Positions 16,702-25,500 of a stretch of DNA of 64,000 nucleotides are shown here, one piece after another. Positions within the stretch are counted from its first letter, which is position 1, and the number at the start of each line of letters is the position of its first letter. The position numbers and the translations under genes are program-made. The notes under the pieces are model-generated. The model had not been told where the DNA came from. It saw only the letters and a program-made list of their open reading frames with translations, and did no database searches. This DNA is from Stenotrophomonas sp. 169 (lineage in GTDB: Bacteria; Pseudomonadota; Gammaproteobacteria; Xanthomonadales; Xanthomonadaceae). The stretch is taken from positions 1,322,501 through 1,386,500 of the forward strand of contig NZ_CP061204.1 in the NCBI RefSeq assembly GCF_014621775.1, given 5' to 3'.

Positions 16702-18798
16702 ATGAAGTTGCGCACCTTGGCCCCGCTGGGCCTGACCGTCGCCATCGCGGCATCGCTGGCTGCCTGTGGCAAGTCCGAAACGGCGCCCACTGCCACGGCG
16801 AATGCCAGCACGTCGGCCTTCGACCCGTCGCTGATCAAGACGCCGCTGATTTCGCTCAACAGCGCGGATCTGGATACGGCTATTTCTGCGTGTACGGACC
16901 TGAACGCGTTTGTGAACCAGAAGTGGCTTACCGCCAATCCCGTGCCGGGTGACCAGACCACCTGGGGGAGCTTCGAAATCCTGCGCGAGCGCTCGCTGGA
17001 AGTGCAGCACGCGTTGGTCAAGCAGGCCGCCGACAGCGATGCCAAGGCGGGCTCGGTGGAAGCGAAGATCGGTGACATCTGGAAGACCGGCAGCGATGAA
17101 GCGAAGATCGATGCGGCCGGCTTGGCACCGCTGCAGCCGCAGCTGGACAAGATCGCCGCGCTGAACGATACCGCGGCCATCACCCAGTACCTGCGCGACA
17201 GCCAGGCGCAGGGGCAGGGCGTGCTGTTCTCGTTGTCGGCCAATGCTGATTACAAGGATTCGGCGAACGTCATCGCCTACGTCGGCCAGAGTGGCCTGGG
17301 CCTGCCCGAGAAGGGCTACTACACCGATGCATCGCAGGCGAAGATCCGCGATGCGTACGTGGCCTACATCACCCAGGTGCTGACGCTGTCCGGCGTGGAC
17401 GCGGCGCAGGCGGCCGAGCAGGCCAAGGCCGTGCTGGCGTTTGAAACGCGATTGGCTGCCGCCTCGCTGTCACGCATCGAACTGCGTGATCCGTCCAAGC
17501 GCTACAACCCGGTCAGTGCCGCCGATGCAGACAAGCTGACGCCCAACTTCAGCTGGACCGCACTGTTCGACACGCTGAAGGTACCGGCCGCGCAGAAGTT
17601 CTCGCTGGCCCAGCCGCAGTTCTTCACCGAGGTCGACAAGATGCTGGCCGACGTGCCGGCTGCGACCTGGCAGGCCTACCTGCGTTTTCACACCATCGAC
17701 GATGCCGCGCCCTATTTGAGCAGCAACGTGGAAAAGGCCAACTTCGACTTCTATGGCAAGACGTTGCGGGGCCAGCAGGAAATGCAGCCGCGCTGGAAGC
17801 GGGTGCTGGATTCGGTCAACAACGGCATGGGCGAAGCGCTGGGCCAATTGTATGTGGATGCGGTGTTCCCGGCCGAGAGCAAGGAACAGATGCAGCATCT
17901 GGTGGACAACCTGTCCGAAGCGCTCAAGGCCCGCCTGGAGAAGCTGGAATGGATGGGCGAAGACACCCGCAGGAAGGCACTGGAGAAGTGGGCCAGCTTC
18001 ACCCCGAAGATCGGCTACCCGGACAAGTGGCGTGACTGGTCGGGCCTGCAGACCAACGGTGACAGCTTCCTCGGCAACATGCAGGCGGCGCGCGCGTACA
18101 ACTACCGTTACATGCTGGACAAGATCGGCAAGCCGGTCGACAAGACCGAGTGGGGCATGACCCCGCAGACCGTCAATGCGTACTACAACGCCACCAAGAA
18201 CGAGATCGTGTTCCCTGCTGCGATCCTGCAGGCACCGTTCTTCGATGCCAAGGCAGACCCGGCGTTGAACTACGGTGGCATCGGCGCGGTGATCGGCCAT
18301 GAAATGATGCACGGCTATGACGACTCCGGCAGCCAGTTCGCGGCCAACGGAAACTTCGACAACTGGTGGACCGACGCCGACCGCAGTGCCTTCACCCAGC
18401 GGACGGACCAGTTGGTCGCGCAGTTCGATGGCTATGAGGCCGTGCCCGGTGTGAACGTCAAGGGCAAGCTGACCCTGGGCGAGAACATCGGCGATCTCGG
18501 TGGCCTGACCGTGGCCTATGACGCGCTGCAGATGGCGCTGAAGGAAGATCCGTCGAAGAACGCACCGGTGGACGGTTATACCCAGGACCAGCGCTTCTTC
18601 ATGAACTGGGCCACCGTGTGGCGTCGCAACTTCACCGACGGCGAACTGCGCGTGCGGTTGAACACCGATCCGCACGCACCGGCGAACTTCCGCGCCAATG
18701 GTGCGCCGTCGAACATGCCGTCGTTCGCGGCAGCATTCGAATGCAAGGCGGGGCAGCCGATGGTGCGTGCCGATGACAAGCGCGTTGTGATCTGGTGA
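16702..18798 (+). CDS. M13 family metallopeptidase, lipoprotein (PepO/neprilysin-like)
   Basis: A 698-residue zinc peptidase. The signal ends in the lipobox LAAC, so the mature enzyme is lipid-anchored in the envelope. Peptidase_M13_N covers roughly residues 50-440 and the catalytic M13 domain the rest. The zinc motif HEMMH (533-537), the third ligand in GENIGDLGG and the substrate-binding NAYYN are all intact, so it should be active on short peptides. The ATG at 16702 follows GGAGA by about 5 bp and starts the signal peptide; the longer frame from 16657 lacks support. It is a single gene followed by a strong bidirectional terminator. Confidence 0.94.
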   Translation: MKLRTLAPLGLTVAIAASLAACGKSETAPTATANASTSAFDPSLIKTPLISLNSADLDTAISACTDLNAFVNQKWLTANPVPGDQTTWGSFEILRERSLEVQHALVKQAADSDAKAGSVEAKIGDIWKTGSDEAKIDAAGLAPLQPQLDKIAALNDTAAITQYLRDSQAQGQGVLFSLSANADYKDSANVIAYVGQSGLGLPEKGYYTDASQAKIRDAYVAYITQVLTLSGVDAAQAAEQAKAVLAFETRLAAASLSRIELRDPSKRYNPVSAADADKLTPNFSWTALFDTLKVPAAQKFSLAQPQFFTEVDKMLADVPAATWQAYLRFHTIDDAAPYLSSNVEKANFDFYGKTLRGQQEMQPRWKRVLDSVNNGMGEALGQLYVDAVFPAESKEQMQHLVDNLSEALKARLEKLEWMGEDTRRKALEKWASFTPKIGYPDKWRDWSGLQTNGDSFLGNMQAARAYNYRYMLDKIGKPVDKTEWGMTPQTVNAYYNATKNEIVFPAAILQAPFFDAKADPALNYGGIGAVIGHEMMHGYDDSGSQFAANGNFDNWWTDADRSAFTQRTDQLVAQFDGYEAVPGVNVKGKLTLGENIGDLGGLTVAYDALQMALKEDPSKNAPVDGYTQDQRFFMNWATVWRRNFTDGELRVRLNTDPHAPANFRANGAPSNMPSFAAAFECKAGQPMVRADDKRVVIW

Positions 18799-18824
18799 TC
18801 GCACGCGTGTGCTGAGAAATGAAA

Positions 18825-18848
18825 AACCCGGCGAAAGCCGGGTTTTTT
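18825..18848. terminator. Bidirectional rho-independent terminator
   Basis: AAACCCGGC, a GAAA loop and GCCGGGTTTTTT form a hairpin with A-rich and T-rich flanks. It can end both the M13 peptidase transcript and the opposing transcript of the next gene. Confidence 0.92.
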
Positions 18849-18861
18849 CTGGACAGATCCA

Positions 18862-19458
18862 TCAGCCGGCCGCGACCTCGTCGCACTTCAGGTACTCCTG
18901 CTGCGTGATCTTCCATGCGGTAGCGGCATCGAATCCCGGCACCACCAGTCCGGTGTCCTTGCCGGTGAACGCCGACATGCCGTGGCTCAGCATGTAGGTG
19001 GGGGCGTAGCGCGGCGGACCCAGGCGCTCTGCGAGGAGGCACAGACTTTTCTGGTAGGCGTCCGCGTGGGCCATGCGGTCCTGCAGCGCGGCGCTGAACG
19101 CAGCCATCTGCCCGTCTCCAGCAGACTCGAAGCTGGCGACCAGGTTCATCTTGAGCGCGCCGTAGGCACCGTGTGCGGTTCTGTCTGCCACGCGTTGCGT
19201 ATCGAAGTGGGCGAACACACCGGCGATGGAGAAAAGGTCTGCGCCGTCGGTATTGCGCCCGGCCTGGATGCAGCTGGGGATGGCGGCCATCAGGTCGGCT
19301 GGCGAGTCGTTGGCGGTCACATCCTTCAGCGCGGTGCAGGGCAGCGAGCGGGTTGCCTGCAGGTTGCCCGCCGCACGTTGATCGACCGTCTTGGCGTGGC
19401 CTGCCAAGGGCATGAGCAGGCAAGCAAGCAGGGCGGGGAGGCGCGTGAGTCCGTGCAT
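18862..19458 (-). CDS. Secreted protein of unknown function
   Basis: A 198-residue protein with a cleavable signal peptide (about residues 1-23, ending AGHA). The mature part has three or four Cys, including SLPCTAL, PSCIQAG, SLCLLAE and YLKCDEV, suggesting disulfides in the periplasm. The repeated alanine-rich helices (MNLVASFESAGDGQMAAFSAAL) suggest a helical protein. I do not recognise a family. The ATG at 19458 starts the signal peptide; the frame extends upstream into a SMAG repeat. It is transcribed toward the shared terminator of the M13 gene. Confidence 0.65.
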   Translation of the reverse strand: MHGLTRLPALLACLLMPLAGHAKTVDQRAAGNLQATRSLPCTALKDVTANDSPADLMAAIPSCIQAGRNTDGADLFSIAGVFAHFDTQRVADRTAHGAYGALKMNLVASFESAGDGQMAAFSAALQDRMAHADAYQKSLCLLAERLGPPRYAPTYMLSHGMSAFTGKDTGLVVPGFDAATAWKITQQEYLKCDEVAAG

Positions 19459-19515
19459 GGTGATGCGTCCGTGTTGTGATGCAGAGGATGGAGTGTAGAT
19501 GAGGCATCGCCATTG

Positions 19516-19600
19516 GTAGCGCCGACCCACGGTCGGCGAGCGCAGCGGCAGGTCAGGTCATGCATCGGTGCGTTTGCGGTAGCGCCGACCCATGGTCGGC
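19516..19600. repeat. Two direct SMAG elements (GACCCATGGTC subtype)
   Basis: Elements 19516-19537 and 19579-19600 lie in the same orientation, both followed by the sequence GAGCGCAGCGGCA that often trails this subtype. They separate the secreted unknown from mfd. Confidence 0.88.
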
Positions 19601-19624
19601 GAGCGCAGCGGCAGCCGACTGACG

Positions 19625-22600
19625 TCAGCCCGGGGCCAGCGTGGTCAGCAGTGCGCGCGCTGCGTTGAAGCGGTCTTCCGGCAATGGCAACGGATGCTTG
19701 ATCCGCAGCTTGTCCGGACCGTCCATGCTGTACAGATTGGACTGCTTCTGGATCAGCTGGATCACGGACATCGGATCGATGTTCGGTTTGGCTTCGAAGA
19801 CGATGCGACCGCCGGATTCGCCCAGATCGAGCTTGCGGATGCCCAGTTCGTTGGCCTGCAGTTTCAGCTCGGCAATGGCGAACATATGCTTGGCCGGATC
19901 GGGCAACAGGCCGAAGCGGTCGATCATCTCCACCTGCAGTTCGCGCAGCGATGCACTGTCACGCGCGCTGGAAATGCGCTTGTACAGGGTCAGGCGCGTA
20001 TGCACGTCGGGCAGGTAGTCATTCGGAATCAGCGACGGCACATGCAGTTCCACCTCGGCGCCGCGGACTTCCTGCCCCGCATCCAGATCGGGCAGTTTGC
20101 CCAGCCGGATGCTGCGCACGGCGCGTTCCAGCAGCTCGGTGTACAGGCTGAAGCCCACTTCAGCCATCTGGCCGCTCTGGTCTTCGCCCAGCAGCTCGCC
20201 GGCACCACGGATCTCCAGATCGTGGGTCGCCAGGGTGAAGCCGGCGCCCAGCTCATCCATCGAGGCGATCGCATCGAGCCGCTTTTCCGCGTCGGGTGTG
20301 ATCGACCGGCGGTCCGGCACGACGAGATAGGCGTACGCGCGGTGGTGCGAACGACCGACGCGGCCACGCAGCTGGTGCAGCTGCGCCAGCCCGAAGCGGT
20401 CCGCCCGGTTGATGATGATGGTGTTCGCGTTGGGGATGTCGATGCCCGATTCGATGATCGTGGTCGACAGCAGCACATTGAAGCGCTGCTTCTGGAATTC
20501 CAGCATCACCCGTTCCAGCTCGCGCTCCGGCATCTGCCCGTGGGCAATGCCGATGCGCGCCTCCGGCACCAGCTCGGACAGCTCGCGCTGCATGCGGCCG
20601 ATGCTCTCCACGTCGTTGTGCAGGAAATAAAGCTGCCCGCCGCGCGCCAGCTCGCGCTGGAAGGCTTCGCGCAGCAGCGCGTCGTCCCATTGGGTGATGA
20701 AGGTCTGCACCGCCAGCCGGTTCGGCGGCGGCGTGGCAATGATCGACAGGTCGCGCAGGCCGGCCATGGCCATGTTGAGCGTGCGCGGGATCGGCGTGGC
20801 CGTCAGGGTCAGTAGATGCACGTTGGCGCGCATCGCTTTCAACGCTTCCTTCTGCCGCACACCGAAACGCTGTTCTTCATCGACCACCACGAGGCCAAGA
20901 TCCTTGAACTTCACATCCGGCTGCAGCAGCCGGTGCGTGCCAATGATCACGTCGATGGTGCCCTCGGCGACCTTTTCCAGTTCCGCCTTGATCTCTTTGG
21001 TGGATTTGAAGCGCGACAGCACTTCCACCTTCATCGGATAGTCGGCGAAGCGGTCGCGGAAGTTGCGGTAATGCTGTTCTGCCAGCAGCGTGGTCGGCAC
21101 CAGCACCGCGACCTGCTTGCCGGCGCTGGCCGCAGCGAAGGCAGCACGCACGGCCACTTCGGTCTTGCCGAAGCCCACGTCACCGCAGACCACGCGGTCC
21201 ATCGGTTGGCTGCTGGCGAGATCGCGCAGGGTGGCGTCGATGGCGGCCAGCTGGTCGGGAGTCTCTTCGAACGGAAAGCCGGCCGCGAAGGGTTCGTACA
21301 TGGAACGGTCCACGTCCAGCGCCAGGCCTGCACGCGCCCGACGACGTGCCTGGATTTCCAGCAGTTCGGCGGCGACATCGCGCACCTTCTCCGCGGCCTT
21401 GCGCTTGGCTTTGGTCCACTGTTCGCCACCCAGCGAATGCAACGGCGCGGTATCGGCCGATGCGCCGGAGTAGCGACTGATCAGGTGCAGTTGGGCAACC
21501 GGCACATACAGCCGATCCCCCTTCGCGTACTCGATCTCGAGGAACTCGCCGGGCATTCCGCCCACGTCCATTGCGATCAAGCCGCGGTAGCGACCTACGC
21601 CGTGGTCTTCGTGGACGATCGGTGCACCTTCGGTCAGCTCGCCAAGGTCGCGGATGATCGCTTCGGGCTCGCGACCGGCGCGGCGCGAGCGGCGCTGCTG
21701 GCCTGCGCGCTCCGGGAACAGCTGGCGTTCGGTCAGCACCGCGATGCGCGGATCGTCCAGCGCGAAGCCGTCTTCCAACGGTGCAACGGTGATCGCGAAG
21801 CGCTCGCTGCCGGCAAGGAACGAGGGCAGGTCGACCACGACGGGCGGCTTCAATGAAGCGGCCTGCAGTACTTCCAGCAGCGCTTCCCGTCGGCCTGCCG
21901 TATCGGCGGCGATCAGGATGCGGCCCGGGTATTCCTTGACGAACGAGGCCAGTGCCTGGCCCGCCGTTGCATCACGTGCGGCCACCGGCAGTGGCGGCAG
22001 CTTGGTATCGCCCAGGGGCTGGGCCTGCTCGATGCGTGCGTGTTCGGGCGGCCACACTTCCACCCGTGGCAGGTCGTTGAGCTTCTCGCGCAGCAGATCC
22101 GGCGACAGATACAGCTGGTCCGGCGGCAGCAGCGGGCGTTCGACGTCATGCCGGCGCTGTTCGTAGCGCTGGCTGGTCTGTGCCCAGAACGCAGCGGCCG
22201 CCTCGCCCACGCCCGGTGCCATGACCGGCAGCACGTCGGCGGAAAAGTAATCGAACAGCGTGGCGGTGCGGTCGAAGAACAGCGGCAGGTAATACTCGAT
22301 GCCCGCCGGTGCCAGGCGGGACTTGAGATCCTGGTACAGCGAGCTGCGACGGGTATCCACGTCGAAGCGCTCGCGCAGCGCGTCCATCACCCGCGAGATG
22401 CTGGCGTCGTCCATCGGCACTTCGCGCCCGGGCAGCATGTGCACGGCCTGGACCTTGTCCAGCGAGCGCTGCGTCTCCGGGTCGAAGGCACGGATGGTGT
22501 CGATGTCTTCATCCAGCAGTTCCACCCGCAGCGGCTCGCGGGCTCCCATCGGATAGACATCCAGCAGGCCACCGCGCACGGCGAAATCGCCCGGGTCCAT

Positions 22601-23089
22601 CACCTGCGGCACATTGCGGTAGCCAGCACTTTCCAGACGGCGTTTTTCCGCATCAAGGTCCAGTCGCTGGCCAACCTGCAGATCGAAGCTGCCGCCGATC
22701 ACGTACTGCTTCGGTGCCAGATGCTGCATCAGCGTCTGCACGGGTACCACCACCAGGCCGCGCTTCAGGCCGGGCAGGCGATGCAGTGCGGAAAGGCGCT
22801 GGGAAATGATGTCCGGATGCGGGCTGAAACGATCGTAGGGCAGCGTCTCCCAATCCGGGAACGCCACCACAGGCAAGCTGTCGTCGGCACCGAGCAGGGT
22901 GTGCAGATCGGCTTCGATCTGGTTGGCACCGTGGTTGTCCGGAGCGACGACCAGCAGCGGGCCGTCGTGTGCCTGCGCCGCACGGGCGAGGTACCACGCG
23001 AGCGCCGTGGCGGAGCTGGGAGCGCGCCACCAGGCGCGGAGCTGGCCGGGACGGGGCAGCGGCGGAATGGGATAAGGAGAGCGCGACAT
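19625..23089 (-). CDS. mfd: Transcription-repair coupling factor
   Basis: A 1154-residue DNA translocase that removes RNA polymerase stalled at DNA lesions and recruits UvrA. Order: UvrB-like N-terminal region (about 1-350), RNA polymerase interaction domain (around 480-560, with FLEIEYAKGDRLYVPVAQL), RecG-like translocase (about 610-960; Walker A GDVGFGKTEV, box II VDEEQRFG, TLTATPIPRTL) and the C-terminal TRCF domain (about 1000-1110). Length is normal (E. coli 1148). The start at 23089 gives a Pro-rich N-terminus MSRSPYPIP. It is transcribed alone. Confidence 0.97.
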   Translation of the reverse strand: MSRSPYPIPPLPRPGQLRAWWRAPSSATALAWYLARAAQAHDGPLLVVAPDNHGANQIEADLHTLLGADDSLPVVAFPDWETLPYDRFSPHPDIISQRLSALHRLPGLKRGLVVVPVQTLMQHLAPKQYVIGGSFDLQVGQRLDLDAEKRRLESAGYRNVPQVMDPGDFAVRGGLLDVYPMGAREPLRVELLDEDIDTIRAFDPETQRSLDKVQAVHMLPGREVPMDDASISRVMDALRERFDVDTRRSSLYQDLKSRLAPAGIEYYLPLFFDRTATLFDYFSADVLPVMAPGVGEAAAAFWAQTSQRYEQRRHDVERPLLPPDQLYLSPDLLREKLNDLPRVEVWPPEHARIEQAQPLGDTKLPPLPVAARDATAGQALASFVKEYPGRILIAADTAGRREALLEVLQAASLKPPVVVDLPSFLAGSERFAITVAPLEDGFALDDPRIAVLTERQLFPERAGQQRRSRRAGREPEAIIRDLGELTEGAPIVHEDHGVGRYRGLIAMDVGGMPGEFLEIEYAKGDRLYVPVAQLHLISRYSGASADTAPLHSLGGEQWTKAKRKAAEKVRDVAAELLEIQARRRARAGLALDVDRSMYEPFAAGFPFEETPDQLAAIDATLRDLASSQPMDRVVCGDVGFGKTEVAVRAAFAAASAGKQVAVLVPTTLLAEQHYRNFRDRFADYPMKVEVLSRFKSTKEIKAELEKVAEGTIDVIIGTHRLLQPDVKFKDLGLVVVDEEQRFGVRQKEALKAMRANVHLLTLTATPIPRTLNMAMAGLRDLSIIATPPPNRLAVQTFITQWDDALLREAFQRELARGGQLYFLHNDVESIGRMQRELSELVPEARIGIAHGQMPERELERVMLEFQKQRFNVLLSTTIIESGIDIPNANTIIINRADRFGLAQLHQLRGRVGRSHHRAYAYLVVPDRRSITPDAEKRLDAIASMDELGAGFTLATHDLEIRGAGELLGEDQSGQMAEVGFSLYTELLERAVRSIRLGKLPDLDAGQEVRGAEVELHVPSLIPNDYLPDVHTRLTLYKRISSARDSASLRELQVEMIDRFGLLPDPAKHMFAIAELKLQANELGIRKLDLGESGGRIVFEAKPNIDPMSVIQLIQKQSNLYSMDGPDKLRIKHPLPLPEDRFNAARALLTTLAPG

Positions 23090-23223
23090 TGGCCGCCGAT
23101 TCTATCAGAGGCCGTTGTGCAGACCGGGACAACGCTGCAACAAGCCCGAACGCGGCGCCGCGCCATGCCCGGTGCGCGCGGCGGCCCGGGATGGATCGCC
23201 GGGCAGCGCCCGGCGCACGCGCC

Positions 23224-23769
23224 TCAGTTATCCAGTTCCAGCACCATCCGCACCAGGCCGGGCGTGCCCTGCGGGTGCGGCACCGGCTTGAAGCCCAGCG
23301 AGTCGGCCAGCTGCTTCATCGGCTCGTTCTCTTCGGCGACATCGCCATACAGGCGATCCAGGTACTTGCCGCGAGCCCATTTCACCAGCTTGCGCATCAA
23401 CTGCCGGCCAAGCCCCTGGCCGATCAGGAAGCGGCTGATCAGGATCGCGTACTCGGCTTCACGCGTGCCCTGGATGATCGAGGCGCGGGCTACCGCGCCG
23501 ACCACGGCTTCACCGGCCGGCAGCGATTCGGCCGCGACCAGCGTGATTTCGGTCTTCGGATTGGGGTGGGTGAGCCGCTGGGTGGTCTCCGGCGAAAGCT
23601 CGGTGACCGCCTGCAGGAAGCGGTCACGGATTTCCTCCGGGCCGAACAGGCTGAAAGCAGCCTGCAGCGGCGGGCCGTCTTCTGGCCGGATCGGACGGAT
23701 CAGCAGTTCGTGGCCGCTGGGGGCCTTGAAGATCTCGTGCCAGGGCGGCATGCGGTTGCGAGTGGCCAT
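23224..23769 (-). CDS. GNAT-family N-acetyltransferase
   Basis: A 181-residue acetyltransferase. The acetyl-CoA loop GQGLGRQLMRKLV and the preceding strand (EAEYAILISRFL) are clear. The opening LLIRPIRPEDGPPLQAAF resembles the acetyltransferase domain of YfiQ/Pat protein-lysine acetyltransferases, so the acceptor may be a protein, but the large NDP-forming acyl-CoA domain of Pat is absent. AGGAA precedes the ATG at 23769; a longer frame to 23886 is not conserved. It lies between mfd and rlmJ, all on the minus strand, with gaps of about 95-135 bp. Confidence 0.82.
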   Translation of the reverse strand: MATRNRMPPWHEIFKAPSGHELLIRPIRPEDGPPLQAAFSLFGPEEIRDRFLQAVTELSPETTQRLTHPNPKTEITLVAAESLPAGEAVVGAVARASIIQGTREAEYAILISRFLIGQGLGRQLMRKLVKWARGKYLDRLYGDVAEENEPMKQLADSLGFKPVPHPQGTPGLVRMVLELDN

Positions 23770-23864
23770 ACCGGGTTGTTCCTTGGTGGTCCAGCGATTG
23801 TGGCATTCCCATGGCCGCACACCGTGAACGAATGGTTCACGGCGATGCACGGCGTCACAGGGGC

Positions 23865-24722
23865 CTATTCGGCGGTCTTCAACCAATCGATGCGGGTGCT
23901 GGCACCCGTTTCACCGAGGTGCTGCTTCAGCGCCGGCAGGGCCGGGCCGACGATCCGGTCGAACTGGAAGGGGGCATTGAGGATAAGCATGCCGCTGCCG
24001 TTGAGGCGCAACGGCGATTCGTCCGGGCGCACCAGCAGCTCGATGGTCAGGGCGGACTTGAACGGCAGCGCGGTTGCCTTGCGCAGGAAGTGGAGGATGG
24101 TGCGGCGCTGCTTGATCGGGAACCAGACCGCGCAGGTGGCCTGTGGCCAACGCTCGTAGGTTTCCTTCAACGTGGCCAGGATGCGGATGTACTCAGCGTC
24201 CTGCCCTTCGTAAGGCGGATCGATCAACACCAGACCGCGGCCGATCTTGGCCCCGTTGGCCTTCGGCGGCACCAGGGCCCGCACTTTTTCGTAACCGTCG
24301 CCTTCGTAGACGCCGACCCGCGCATCGTTGGCGAACACCTTCCGCAGGGCAGCGGCTTCTTCGGGCTGCAGTTCGCAGGCCGCAAGACGGTCCTGCGGAC
24401 GCAGCGCCTGGGCGGCCAGCAGCGGCGAGCCCGGGTAGTTGATCATCGCGCCGACCGGATTATCGGCCTGCACCGCCTTCAGGTAGCGCTCGACCACCTC
24501 GGGCAGCTTGGGCTGGGACATCAGGCGCATCACCCCCTCTTCGGCCTCCAGGGTCTTGCGGCCCTCTTCGCTGGCCATCAGGTAGCGGCCGCGGCCGGCA
24601 TGGGTGTCGAGCACGAAGAACGGGCTGTCCTTGCGCTTGAAGCTGTCGATCAGGGCGAGCAGTACGATGTGCTTGAGGACATCGGCATGGTTGCCGGCAT
24701 GGAAGGCGTGGCGGTAGTTCAT
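23865..24722 (-). CDS. rlmJ: 23S rRNA (adenine2030-N6)-methyltransferase RlmJ
   Basis: A 285-residue SAM-dependent methyltransferase (formerly YhiR) that modifies A2030 of 23S rRNA. It opens with the conserved MNYRHAFHAGNHADVLKH, has the SAM-binding DTHAGRGRYLM and the catalytic DPPYE (in LVLIDPPYEG). Length matches E. coli RlmJ (280). It is divergent from creB with only 46 bp between start codons, so the two share a short promoter region. Confidence 0.96.
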   Translation of the reverse strand: MNYRHAFHAGNHADVLKHIVLLALIDSFKRKDSPFFVLDTHAGRGRYLMASEEGRKTLEAEEGVMRLMSQPKLPEVVERYLKAVQADNPVGAMINYPGSPLLAAQALRPQDRLAACELQPEEAAALRKVFANDARVGVYEGDGYEKVRALVPPKANGAKIGRGLVLIDPPYEGQDAEYIRILATLKETYERWPQATCAVWFPIKQRRTILHFLRKATALPFKSALTIELLVRPDESPLRLNGSGMLILNAPFQFDRIVGPALPALKQHLGETGASTRIDWLKTAE

Positions 24723-24768
24723 GGGGCGCAGTGTACGGGTAGGCAGGCGCAGCGGCTATGCTGCCGCC

Positions 24769-25500
24769 ATGACAGAAGCTGCTGCCCACGTACTGGTGGT
24801 CGAAGACGAGACCGCCATTGCCGAAACCGTGCTGTATGCGCTGCGCAGCGAAGGCTACGCGGCGACCCACTGCCTGCTCGGCGGGCAGGCCCTGCAGCAC
24901 CTGCAGGCACACCGCGTGGACCTGGTGATGCTGGATGTCGGCCTGCCCGACCTGGGCGGCTTCGAGGTATGCCGCCGGCTGCGCGCGCTGCCGGGTCCGG
25001 CGGGGCAGGTGCCGGTGATTTTCCTGACCGCGCGCAGCGAGGAGATCGACCGGGTGCTGGGGTTGGAGCTGGGCGCCGACGACTACGTGACCAAGCCGTT
25101 TTCACCGCGCGAACTGGTGGCGCGGGTGCGTGCGCGCCTGCGCCGCAGTGCGTCGGTGGCCACCACGGTGGTACCTGACGAGAAGGGGCAGCAGCACGGT
25201 GCATTCCGGATCGACCCGGAGAGCCACCGCATCCATTACGCAGGGCGGGTGCTCGACCTGACCCGCTATGAGTACGCACTGCTGGCGGCGTTGCTGCAGC
25301 GGCCCGGGGCCATCCTCAGCCGCAACCAGTTGATGGACCGCGGTTGGGACGCTACCAGTGACAGTGCGGACCGCACCGTCGACACGCATATCAAGACGTT
25401 GCGCGCGAAGCTGCGGGCGGCGGGGGCGCAGGACGATCCGATCCGCACCCATCGTGGCCTCGGCTACGCGCTGGAGGTCTGGGCATGCGGCTGGGGCTGA
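24769..25500 (+). CDS. creB: Response regulator CreB
   Basis: A 243-residue OmpR-type regulator: receiver domain (about 7-120; acidic pocket VEDE, phospho-acceptor Asp56 in VMLDVGLPD, Lys in VTKPFS) and a C-terminal winged helix (about 145-238, with VDTHIKTLRAKL and THRGLGYAL). CreB binds TTCAC direct repeats and in Stenotrophomonas and Pseudomonas is tied to creD induction, beta-lactam response and biofilm traits. The ATG at 24769 begins the receiver domain; an earlier ATG at 24721 overlaps the rlmJ start. Its 3' end overlaps creC by 16 bp, indicating coupled translation. Confidence 0.93.
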   Translation: MTEAAAHVLVVEDETAIAETVLYALRSEGYAATHCLLGGQALQHLQAHRVDLVMLDVGLPDLGGFEVCRRLRALPGPAGQVPVIFLTARSEEIDRVLGLELGADDYVTKPFSPRELVARVRARLRRSASVATTVVPDEKGQQHGAFRIDPESHRIHYAGRVLDLTRYEYALLAALLQRPGAILSRNQLMDRGWDATSDSADRTVDTHIKTLRAKLRAAGAQDDPIRTHRGLGYALEVWACGWG